A stretch of 23,918 nucleotides of DNA from JBCCZC01 sp039188505 (GTDB lineage Bacteria > Pseudomonadota > Gammaproteobacteria > Xanthomonadales > SZUA-38). This document shows positions 1-6,292 of the stretch, piece by piece (within the stretch, counting starts at the first letter, position 1; every line of letters begins with the position of its first letter). The notes beneath the pieces are model-generated. The model was not told where the DNA came from. It was given only the letters and a program-made list of their open reading frames with translations, and did not search any database. Both the position numbers and the translations under genes were made by a program. The DNA lies in the NCBI GenBank assembly GCA_039188505.1, contig JBCCZC010000029.1, forward strand, positions 1 through 23,918, in the 5' to 3' direction.

Positions 1-1196
1 AGCGCCAGCTTCGCGCGACGTCGCTCGATCGTCGTCCCCACGTGCTGCGCGACGAAGGTGAGCAGGCGCTTGTCGGCCTCGCCGTAGACGATGCCCGCGT
101 CGTAGCTCTGGACGACGAGGGCGCCGATCACGCGCTCGCCGGCGCGGAGCGGCACACCCAGCCACGCCTGGGACGGCGAGCCGCGTGCACCCGCGGGGAG
201 ATCACTCTCGGTCGCCAGCCAGAGTAGGGGTTCCCCCCTGAAGTAGACCCGCAGCGTCGGACCGACGTTCTCCTTCGACTCGGGGATGTCGAGGGGCGCA
301 GTCGAATCATCGACGTCGTCGACGTAGTAGACGAACTCGAGCAACCGTCGCCGCTCGTCCGCGAGTGCGATGTACATGTTGCGGGCGTAGATGAGCTCGC
401 CAATGACGGCATGGAGCCGCGGATAGAGCTCTTTCAGCGTGAGGGCCTCACTGGCGAGGCTCGTAATCTCGAAGAGCGCACGCTGCAGTCGCTCGCCGCG
501 ACGGCGCTCCTCGATCTGCTCCTCCAGTTCTCGCGTTCGCAGCTGCACGCGAGCCTCCAGCTCGTCGTTGAGCCGCCGGAGCGCCCGGTCGGCTTGCCGC
601 TGCTCGAGCTGGGCGGTGACGTGATCGCAGACGAAAAGCAGCAGCTGTTCGTCATCCTCGGTATAGCAGATCGCGGGATCGTAGCTCTGGACGACCACTG
701 CGCCCACGATGTGCTCGCGGCCACGCAGGGGTGCTCCCATCCAGTCCGCGGCCGGACTCCCGATGCGCTTGAGGCCGAGCGATGCCCGGATTTCCAGCAC
801 CTCCTCCGGCGTCAGGTGGCGCAGCTTCCCCTCGCGTGCAACCCAGCCGGTGAGCGAGTTCTCGATCTCCGCCTGCGGCCGCTTGTTGATGGTTGCTGGC
901 GTCAGATCGGTATCGACGCTGTCACGGTAGTACTCGAAACGCAGCTCCCCGCTTTCGGGCGCGCGGATCGCGATAACGAAGTTCTCGGCATACATGAGCG
1001 AGGAGACGATGCGATGAAGATCGGCGTAGAAGGCATCGAGTTCGAACGTGGTGCGGGTGAGGTTCGAGATCTCGAACAGTGCCTCACGGAGGCGATTCGC
1101 CCGCGCCAGCTCACGCGCCAGCCCGGCAGGTAGAGACCCCGCCCCGCTCCCGTCGTCACCGGCTTGCGACATGCCCCTGCTCATATCGCGGCCCAT
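1..1196 (-). CDS. Tandem-GAF sensory/signalling protein, N-terminal part (runs off the window)
   Basis: The open frame reads from ATG at 1196 to the window edge, about 398 codons with no stop, so the C-terminus is missing. Two homologous GAF-type ligand-sensing domains are visible, at about residues 36-195 and 236-388. They are joined by a charged segment at about 197-235 that looks like a signalling coiled coil (for example RELEEQIEERRR). Both GAF copies carry the same landmarks: LFEI at the start, a Y-A-x-N patch, and a G-x-PL...VQSYD strand followed by an acidic helix. There is no signal peptide, so it is probably cytosolic. Proteins of this layout usually continue into GGDEF/EAL or histidine-kinase output domains, but the output is not in the window. 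In-frame ATGs at 1184 and 1172 are alternative starts, and no strong ribosome binding site decides between them. Confidence 0.85.
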   Translation of the reverse strand, partial: MGRDMSRGMSQAGDDGSGAGSLPAGLARELARANRLREALFEISNLTRTTFELDAFYADLHRIVSSLMYAENFVIAIRAPESGELRFEYYRDSVDTDLTPATINKRPQAEIENSLTGWVAREGKLRHLTPEEVLEIRASLGLKRIGSPAADWMGAPLRGREHIVGAVVVQSYDPAICYTEDDEQLLLFVCDHVTAQLEQRQADRALRRLNDELEARVQLRTRELEEQIEERRRGERLQRALFEITSLASEALTLKELYPRLHAVIGELIYARNMYIALADERRRLLEFVYYVDDVDDSTAPLDIPESKENVGPTLRVYFRGEPLLWLATESDLPAGARGSPSQAWLGVPLRAGERVIGALVVQSYDAGIVYGEADKRLLTFVAQHVGTTIERRRAKLA

Positions 1197-1266
1197 GTTA
1201 CAACACGCTTCCGCTCGCGACGTTCGCACCCTTGCCCCACGGCCCGCGGCGGCACACCATGCGCCC

Positions 1267-1521
1267 GTGGACACCCGCTGGACCGTGTACATCATCGAGG
1301 CCGACGACGGGTCGCTCTATACGGGCGTCACGACCGACGTCGAGCGTCGCTTTGCCGAGCACCGTGACGGCCCCCGTGGCGCCCGCTACTTCCGTGGACG
1401 CCGGCCCCGCGCGGTCGTGTACACCGAATCCGGTCACGATCGCTCCAGCGCGGCACGCCGCGAGGCCGCCATCAAGCGCCTCGGTCGCGACGCCAAGCTC
1501 GCGCTGATACGCGGCGCCTAG
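1267..1521 (+). CDS. GIY-YIG domain protein (YhbQ/UPF0213-like)
   Basis: A single GIY-YIG nuclease-type domain fills the protein (84 residues from GTG 1267). The motif is a variant: V-Y-I then Y-T-G about ten residues later (YIIEADDGSLYTGVT). Next come the conserved Arg in VERRF and the candidate catalytic Glu in RREAAIKRL. Stand-alone proteins of this size belong to the YhbQ/UPF0213 group, whose members are reported or suspected to act on DNA, but the substrate here is unknown. The start is uncertain. The frame is open further upstream to ATG 1195 and ATG 1171, but those would add a low-complexity Ala/Arg/His leader and overlap the divergent gene, so I prefer GTG 1267, where homology begins. 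The ParA gene follows 22 bases after the stop. Confidence 0.8.
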   Translation: MDTRWTVYIIEADDGSLYTGVTTDVERRFAEHRDGPRGARYFRGRRPRAVVYTESGHDRSSAARREAAIKRLGRDAKLALIRGA

Positions 1522-1529
1522 AATCGGAC

Positions 1530-1535
1530 TATAGT
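1530..1535 (+). promoter_or_regulatory. Candidate -10 element just upstream of the parA-like gene
   Basis: TATAGT matches the sigma-70 -10 consensus at five of six positions, in a GC-rich context. It lies eight bases before the ATG at 1544, so transcription would start at or within a base or two of the start codon. No Shine-Dalgarno sequence precedes that ATG, which fits a nearly leaderless message. No convincing -35 hexamer is present at 16-18 bases, so this is tentative. Confidence 0.3.
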
Positions 1536-1543
1536 GTGCGCCC

Positions 1544-2296
1544 ATGCACATCGTGGCTCTGTTCAACCTGAAAGGTGGCGTCGGCAAGACTTCCACCGCC
1601 ATCAATCTCGCGTGGGCGGCCGCAGCGGACGGTTGCCGGACGCTTCTCTGGGATCTCGATGCGCAGGGCGGCGCGAGCTACATCCTGCGGCGTAAGCCGC
1701 TGAAGCAGGGCGTCACCCGCGCCTTCCGCAAGGGCACACCGCTCGCGAAGCTCGTTCGGGATACGCTTTACGAGCGTCTTGCGCTCATTCCCGCCTCACC
1801 GGCAAACCGCAAGCTCGACATTCTCCTCGACCGGCATGGCGCCAAGCGCAAATTGCTGTCGAAGCTCGTGGCGCCGCTGGCCGAGGATTACGACGTGCTC
1901 GTACTCGACTGCCCCCCAAGCCTCTCGGCACTGGCAGAGCAGATTCTGCTCGCGTCCGACCTGATCGTGACACCGGTGGTACCGGCCCCGCTTAGCGCCA
2001 ATGCCTTCGAGGCCGTGGCGTCGCACCTCGATGCCCACGAGATCTCCCGGAAAAAGCTCCGCCCGGTGTTCAACCTCGTGGACCGCCGCCGCACCCTCCA
2101 TCGTCAGTGGATCACGCGGCCGCCCAAGGGCTTCGGCCGTCGCTTCGAGACCGTGCTGCCCGCCGCGGCCGTGGTGGAGCAGATGAGCCTGCGGCGGGAA
2201 CCGCTCGGCGAGTTCGCACCACGAGCGCCAGCGAGCGAAGCGTTCCAGCGGCTGTGGATCGAAGTCCTCGAGAGCCTGCAGACAAAATGCTGCTGA
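1544..2296 (+). CDS. Orphan ParA/Soj-family ATPase
   Basis: This is a 250-residue deviant Walker ATPase of the ParA/MinD superfamily. The deviant P-loop is KGGVGKTS (residues 10-17, with signature Lys10 and Lys15). The switch I motif is DLDAQGG (37-43), and Walker B is VLDCPPSL (120-127). It lacks the N-terminal helix-turn-helix of plasmid type Ia ParA proteins, so it resembles the short chromosomal type. Such proteins position DNA or protein cargo by ATP-dependent dimerisation on the nucleoid. No parB or parS-like neighbour is visible, so this is probably not the chromosome partition locus and its cargo is unknown. The stop overlaps the downstream dioxygenase start by 10 bases, which suggests translational coupling. 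Confidence 0.88.
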   Translation: MHIVALFNLKGGVGKTSTAINLAWAAAADGCRTLLWDLDAQGGASYILRRKPLKQGVTRAFRKGTPLAKLVRDTLYERLALIPASPANRKLDILLDRHGAKRKLLSKLVAPLAEDYDVLVLDCPPSLSALAEQILLASDLIVTPVVPAPLSANAFEAVASHLDAHEISRKKLRPVFNLVDRRRTLHRQWITRPPKGFGRRFETVLPAAAVVEQMSLRREPLGEFAPRAPASEAFQRLWIEVLESLQTKCC

Positions 2297-3123
2297 CGCG
2301 CGTCGATCGCACGGCCTTCGAGCGCGACGGGTTCCTGGTGATCGAGGGCGCCGTCGACGCGGCAACCTGCGCCCGCCTCCGCGGCCGCGCCGAGGCCCGC
2401 GTCGCGGCGGAAGACCCGACGAGCCTCGGCGGCATCTTCGCCTCCGGTGAGCGCGCGAACGACGCGTGGTTCATGGAGTCGGGCGAGGCGATCCGCTGCT
2501 TCCTCGAAGCGGGCGCTGTGGACGCAGAGGGACGGCTCGACCGGCCGCTGGCTCGCGCCGTGAACAAGCTCGGCCACGCCCTCCACGAGCTCGACCCGGA
2601 TTTCGAGGCCTTCTCCAGGGATGTCCATCTCGGCAACCTGGCCCGAAGCCTCGGCATGCAGGATCCGCGCATCGTCCAGTCGATGATGATCTTCAAGCAG
2701 CCTGCCATCGGCGGCGAGGTCCGGCTGCACCAGGACGCCAGCTTCCTGCTGACCGAGCCGTCAACGGTGCTCGGACTGTGGTTCGCGCTCGAGGACGCCA
2801 CCGTCGAGAACGGCTGCCTCCAGGTCATCCCCGCCGGTCACCGGGGGCCGCTGCGGCAGCGCTTTGCCCGGACCGGAGCGACCAGCGCCGACTACCGCGA
2901 ACTCGACGCAACGCCCTTCGACCACGCCGCCGTCGTGCCCCTCGAGGTACCGCGCGGCACGCTCGTCTGCCTGCATGGTCACCTCCCCCACGGGAGCGCA
3001 CCGAATCACTCGGCAGCCTCGCGCCACGCCTACGCGATGCACGTGATCGACGGCCAGGCCCGCTGGCTGGAGGACAACTGGCTGCGCCGCAGCCGGCCCG
3101 CGGTGCCGTTCTACGCTTCCTGA
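2287..3123 (+). CDS. Phytanoyl-CoA dioxygenase (PhyH) family protein, PHYHD1-like
   Basis: A 278-residue Fe(II)/2-oxoglutarate-dependent dioxygenase of the PhyH family. The iron triad is visible as His148-x-Asp150 in LHQDASFL and His235 in LPHGSAPN. Arg246 in the following SRHAYAMHV segment is the likely 2-oxoglutarate anchor. The stretch LGLWFALEDAT.ENGCL is close to what I recall of the animal PHYHD1 branch. Members hydroxylate varied substrates, and the substrate here cannot be inferred. ATG 2287 overlaps the ParA stop and begins the family's typical N-terminus (FERDGFLVIEG). The frame is open further upstream but only as an overlap of ParA. The last 13 bases overlap the convergent histidine kinase gene. 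Confidence 0.87.
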   Translation: MLLTRVDRTAFERDGFLVIEGAVDAATCARLRGRAEARVAAEDPTSLGGIFASGERANDAWFMESGEAIRCFLEAGAVDAEGRLDRPLARAVNKLGHALHELDPDFEAFSRDVHLGNLARSLGMQDPRIVQSMMIFKQPAIGGEVRLHQDASFLLTEPSTVLGLWFALEDATVENGCLQVIPAGHRGPLRQRFARTGATSADYRELDATPFDHAAVVPLEVPRGTLVCLHGHLPHGSAPNHSAASRHAYAMHVIDGQARWLEDNWLRRSRPAVPFYAS

Positions 3124-4466
3124 TCCGGCCCGGACGTCTCGCGAGGGTCGCGCGGCAGATCGAGCTGCACCGTGAGGCCACCGTCCTTCCGGGTCGACGC
3201 ACTGACGCGGCCACCGTGAACTTCTACTGCTGCCCGGGTGAGCGCGAGACCGACGCCATGCCCGCCGGGCGACCGCGCCTCGTCGACGCGATGGAAGGGG
3301 TCGAAGATGCGCTCGAGCTGCTCCGATGGCACCCCAGGGCCATGGTCGGCCACTTCGATCCGCACCCCCTCGCCGGCCGCGACCGCGGTGACGTCGACCC
3401 TGCCGCCATCCGGCTCATGGGCCACCGCGTTCCGGACGATGTTCTCGATCGCGCGCTCGATGAGACGGGCGTCGCCGGTCATCGACAGCGCAGCCGGAGC
3501 GGTCACCACAACGTCCACCTGCCTGCCCTGTCCCTCGAAACGGGCGCGGTCGCTGATCTCGCCAAGCATTGCACCCAGGTCGATCGCGTCCAGCGCGAGG
3601 GCGAGCCCGTCGGTCTGGGTGCGGGAGAGTTCCAGGATGTCGCCGATGAGCGCGTTGAGCCGGCCCGACTCCTCGTCGATCCGGTCGAGGTGCCGCGGCA
3701 GGTGGTCCGCCTCGCTGTCGCGAGCCAACTCGAGGGCGACCTGCATGCGCGCCAGCGGTGAGCGGAGCTCGTGGCTGATGTCGCGCAGGAGCCGCAGCTG
3801 GTTCTGCTGTGCCGACTCGAGGGACGCCGCCATGCGATCGAAGTCGCCGGCAAGCATGCCGATCTCGTCCCGCGCGAAGTGACCGCGCTGATTCACGCGC
3901 TGCGACAAATCTCCCGCCGCGAGCTGCGACGTTGCCCAGCGTAGCCGATGCACCGGCCGCAGCATCAGCCAGGCGAGCAGCCAGCAGAGGAGCGCGCTGA
4001 TCAAGACCGCCACCAGCAGCCTGAGCTGCACGCCCTGCCGCCCGCCCGCCAGCAGCAGGGGCGGCGTCGGCACCAGACTGACGACGCGATAGCGCTCCCC
4101 GGTCGGCGCAACTGCCGCCCGCGCGACGAAACCCGGGCCCTCATCATTCTCGGCACCACGCCGCGGCAACGCCAGGTCGCTCAGGTGCGGCGGCAGCGGC
4201 CGCCTGTTGCCAACCCCCTCACCATCCGCGTCGAACACGAACACCATTCCCCGCCCGGGTCCGCCGCGCACCTGCCCCGGACCGACGCGCTCGATACGCA
4301 TCACCGTCCGCTCGACCATGCGCTCGGCACGCTCGCGGAACAGCGACGTGCCGCGACTGTCTCCTTCCTGCTGCCAGATCACGAAGTTGACCCAGGCCAT
4401 CGCGCCCACGATGACGACCATCGTCAGCCAGAAGGCGAGGAAGATCTTGACGAACAGGCGGCTCAC
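3111..4466 (-). CDS. cpxA: CpxA-like envelope-stress sensor histidine kinase
   Basis: A 451-residue inner-membrane sensor kinase. Transmembrane segments lie at about residues 8-30 and 147-169 and flank a periplasmic domain of about 115 residues. A HAMP linker follows (about 170-224). The HisKA phosphoacceptor is His232 in ISHELRSPLAR. The catalytic domain has an N box with Asn342/Asn346 (ENIVRNAV), a G1 box DHGPGVP (374-380), an F box FDPFHR and a G2 box GGHGVGLAL (401-409). Length, layout, and the FWLT and ENIVRNA signatures match E. coli CpxA. It should phosphorylate the regulator encoded just upstream; the two genes overlap by four bases (ATGA). The identification also rests on the divergent Spy/CpxP-like gene. 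The stimulus may differ from that in E. coli because the periplasmic domain is divergent and Gly/Arg-rich. Confidence 0.88.
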   Translation of the reverse strand: MSRLFVKIFLAFWLTMVVIVGAMAWVNFVIWQQEGDSRGTSLFRERAERMVERTVMRIERVGPGQVRGGPGRGMVFVFDADGEGVGNRRPLPPHLSDLALPRRGAENDEGPGFVARAAVAPTGERYRVVSLVPTPPLLLAGGRQGVQLRLLVAVLISALLCWLLAWLMLRPVHRLRWATSQLAAGDLSQRVNQRGHFARDEIGMLAGDFDRMAASLESAQQNQLRLLRDISHELRSPLARMQVALELARDSEADHLPRHLDRIDEESGRLNALIGDILELSRTQTDGLALALDAIDLGAMLGEISDRARFEGQGRQVDVVVTAPAALSMTGDARLIERAIENIVRNAVAHEPDGGRVDVTAVAAGEGVRIEVADHGPGVPSEQLERIFDPFHRVDEARSPGGHGVGLALTRAAVEVHGGRVSASTRKDGGLTVQLDLPRDPRETSGPDQEA

Positions 4467-5140
4467 GGGAGCAGCATCTGGTAGCCCACCCCACGGATGG
4501 TCTCGATGCGGTCCCGCCCATCGGGCAACGGGCTGAGCTTACGCCGCAGGTTGCTGACGTGCATGTCGATGCTGCGATCGTAGGGACCGAGCGGGCGTCC
4601 GAGGACATGCTCGGACAGGTCGGCCTTCGTGACCGATCGGCCCGCGCGAGCCGCCAGGAAATGCAGCATCGAGAATTCGGTACTCGTCAGCTCGAGCGCC
4701 ACGCCCGCGAGCGTCGCCGTCCGGTCGCCGGGGTTGACCACCAGCCCGGCCACGTCGACCGTGCCGAGATCGAGGGTCCGATCGACGCGACGCAGAATCG
4801 CCCGGATCCGCGCCACGACCTCGCGCGGGTTGCACGGTTTCGCGAGGTAGTCGTCGGCGCCCAGCTCGAGCCCCACGATCCGGTCGACGTCGTCACCGCG
4901 CGCCGTGAGCATGAGCACCGGCAGATCGACCGCGCGGCGCAGCTCGCGGAGCACGTCGATGCCGTCCCGACCGGGCAGCATCACGTCGAGAACCACGATC
5001 TCGTGGTCCCCGGCGAGCGCTCTGCGTAGGCCGGCGTCGCCGTCGTGAACGGCATCCACGTTCATGTCCTGAGCGCGCAGATACTCGCCCAGGAGTTCGC
5101 AGAACGTCGGATCGTCATCGACCAGCAGCACGCGCGTCAT
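4463..5140 (-). CDS. cpxR: CpxR-like OmpR-family response regulator
   Basis: A 225-residue two-domain regulator. The receiver domain (about 1-115) has the acidic pocket VDDD (7-10), phospho-acceptor Asp52 in VLDVMLPG, Thr79 and Lys101 in LAKPCNP. The OmpR/PhoB winged helix (about 130-225) has the typical ELTSTEF start, the recognition-helix region DRSIDMHVSNLRRKL and the RGVGYQML wing. It is the first gene of a cpxR-cpxA operon and would bind DNA when phosphorylated by the overlapping kinase. A good ribosome binding site (AGGAGG) precedes the ATG. A perfect CpxR consensus box lies 74 bases upstream, next to a plausible promoter, so positive autoregulation is likely. Confidence 0.9.
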   Translation of the reverse strand: MTRVLLVDDDPTFCELLGEYLRAQDMNVDAVHDGDAGLRRALAGDHEIVVLDVMLPGRDGIDVLRELRRAVDLPVLMLTARGDDVDRIVGLELGADDYLAKPCNPREVVARIRAILRRVDRTLDLGTVDVAGLVVNPGDRTATLAGVALELTSTEFSMLHFLAARAGRSVTKADLSEHVLGRPLGPYDRSIDMHVSNLRRKLSPLPDGRDRIETIRGVGYQMLLP

Positions 5141-5181
5141 GGGTCCTCCTGCAGGTGTGCCATGGCTTCAGTGTGGGGGGC

Positions 5182-5210
5182 TGTATACCCGCCGCCAAGC
5201 CGCGGCGTTG
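5182..5210 (-). promoter_or_regulatory. Candidate promoter of the cpxRA operon
   Basis: On the minus strand the hexamer TATACA (5187 down to 5182) is a reasonable -10. The expected -35 position (5210-5205) carries no consensus hexamer, as is usual for activator-dependent promoters. The CpxR box begins four bases beyond it, so the activator would be centred near -46 relative to a start at about 5175. This is inference from spacing only. Confidence 0.4.
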
Positions 5211-5213
5211 TGC

Positions 5214-5228
5214 TTTACAAGGCTTTAC
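5214..5228 (-). promoter_or_regulatory. CpxR box (GTAAA-N5-GTAAA)
   Basis: Read on the minus strand the sequence is GTAAA-GCCTT-GTAAA, an exact match to the tandem CpxR recognition consensus established in E. coli. It sits between the divergent cpxR-like and spy/cpxP-like genes, 74 bases from the cpxR start and 75 bases from the cpxP-like start. In E. coli the cpxRA/cpxP intergenic region is organised the same way. Both the position and the exact match in a strongly GC-rich background argue against chance. Confidence 0.85.
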
Positions 5229-5302
5229 CGCGTCCGGCAACTCGTTTTCGAAGGCCCCGCGTAGCCTGGAATTGCACCATCACAACACGAGGAGATCCAA
5301 CC

Positions 5303-5770
5303 ATGAGCAACAGGAAGTCCTTCATCACCGGCACGTTGCTGGGCCTGACCCTGGCCGGCGCCACCGCCGTTCTCGCCATGCCCGGTCCCGACCGCGGCGG
5401 CTTCGGCGGCGCGGGTCGCGATCACGGCGTCGGTATCATGCGTCAGCTCGCCCGGGTCGAGCGCCTCGCCGATCAGCTCGACCTCACCGACAGCCAGCGC
5501 GAGGCCGCCCGCGACGCGGTGGACGCGGCGTTCGACGCCGCCCGCCCGATCCTACGCGAGCTCAGCGACAACCGGCGCGACCTGCGTGTGCTCGTGCGCG
5601 AGGATGCTGCCGAGGTGGATACCGTCACCGCCATTGCCGAACGGCAGGGTGATCTGGTGTCCGAGCTGATCGTCATGCGTGTCAATCTCCGCGCCGAGCT
5701 GCGCGGGATCCTCACGGACGAGCAGATCGCTCAGCTGGAGAACCGCATCCGGGCCCGCTTCGAGGGTTGA
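5303..5770 (+). CDS. Spy/CpxP-like periplasmic LTxxQ protein
   Basis: A 155-residue exported protein with a Sec signal peptide (about residues 1-25, ending VLAMP). A Gly-rich linker follows, then a helical body carrying the two family motifs LTDSQ (61-65) and LTDEQ (137-141). Spy and CpxP form cradle-shaped helical dimers in the periplasm. Spy is an ATP-independent chaperone, and CpxP represses CpxA and delivers misfolded proteins. The ATG at 5303 is chosen because it has a good ribosome binding site (AGGAG) and begins the signal peptide. The divergent cpxRA-like pair and the CpxR box in the shared upstream region imply that this gene is a member of the regulon. I cannot say whether it acts mainly as a chaperone or as a kinase inhibitor. 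Confidence 0.88.
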   Translation: MSNRKSFITGTLLGLTLAGATAVLAMPGPDRGGFGGAGRDHGVGIMRQLARVERLADQLDLTDSQREAARDAVDAAFDAARPILRELSDNRRDLRVLVREDAAEVDTVTAIAERQGDLVSELIVMRVNLRAELRGILTDEQIAQLENRIRARFEG

Positions 5771-5969
5771 GGGTGAGGGCCGAATGCTGCATCCGCTGTC
5801 GAAACCCTCGGTGACTCTGGCGAGAACGGCGGGTTCGATCATTCCGCAGCCCTGGCCCGCTAGCGGTTGCGGTGGATCGAGCAAGAGACACCGGCAGCAT
5901 TACCCGGAGTGACCGCAGGTCCGGCGTGCCGCACGGCGGCTCACTCGATTCCCCAGGTCCGACGGGCTG

Positions 5970-6233
5970 CTAGGGCAAGGACTGCGTCCTCGCGGCGCGG
6001 TCCTTGCCGTTCGGCGCCGGCATGTCCTCGCGGCGGTGGCCATATTCATCGATCACGTAGTCACCGAGCCGAGGAGCGAACATGGAGTAGAGGAGCCAGC
6101 CGGCCCAGGATCCCGCAAGGGTCACCAGTAGCCACTGGGCCTTCTGAACCCCCCGCACCCGTCGGGCCGTGAGCACCAGTACAACGGGAACAACCCAGAG
6201 ACCAAGGAATAGGAACACGAAATCGGATCGCAT
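5970..6233 (-). CDS. Small two-helix membrane protein of unknown function
   Basis: An 87-residue protein with two hydrophobic helices, at about residues 4-22 and 33-52. A short basic loop (ARRVRGVQK) separates them, and a hydrophilic charged tail follows. I do not recognise a family. The loop charge predicts it on the cytosolic side, with both ends outside. It lies 59 bases after the carboxypeptidase gene in the same direction and is the last gene of the minus-strand run. The reading frame, the two clean membrane helices and the lack of a competing frame support a real gene, but no catalytic motif is visible. Confidence 0.62.
   Translation of the reverse strand: MRSDFVFLFLGLWVVPVVLVLTARRVRGVQKAQWLLVTLAGSWAGWLLYSMFAPRLGDYVIDEYGHRREDMPAPNGKDRAARTQSLP
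5974..6008 (-). repeat. Inverted repeat at the 3' end of the minus-strand gene run
   Basis: GGCAAGGAC (5974-5982) is perfectly complementary to GTCCTTGCC (6000-6008) across a 17-base spacer. It lies inside the last codons of the small membrane protein gene, so it could be a hairpin at the end of the transcript. There is no T tract, so an intrinsic terminator is not established. Confidence 0.35.
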
Positions 6234-6292
6234 GGGCGCGAGACTACCGCTGAAGTGTTTGACTCCAGCCTACCGAATCGAGGTCTCAACGA

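Noticed and set aside
411..1133. A 240-codon plus-strand frame opposite the GAF protein gene.
   Set aside because: The minus strand encodes two recognisable GAF domains; the opposite frame shows no domain.
1544..2296. The ParA-like gene as part of a chromosome partition or plasmid maintenance locus.
   Set aside because: No ParB-like gene, no parS-like repeats, and no replication or mobile genes nearby.
2466..3761. A 431-codon plus-strand frame across the PhyH gene and opposite the cpxA-like gene.
   Set aside because: The Arg/Pro-rich product has no family features, and both overlapping genes are well supported.
5771..5969. A possible small gene or RNA in the 199-base gap after the spy/cpxP-like gene.
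   Set aside because: No frame with plausible coding character, no promoter and no stable hairpin followed by a T tract was found.
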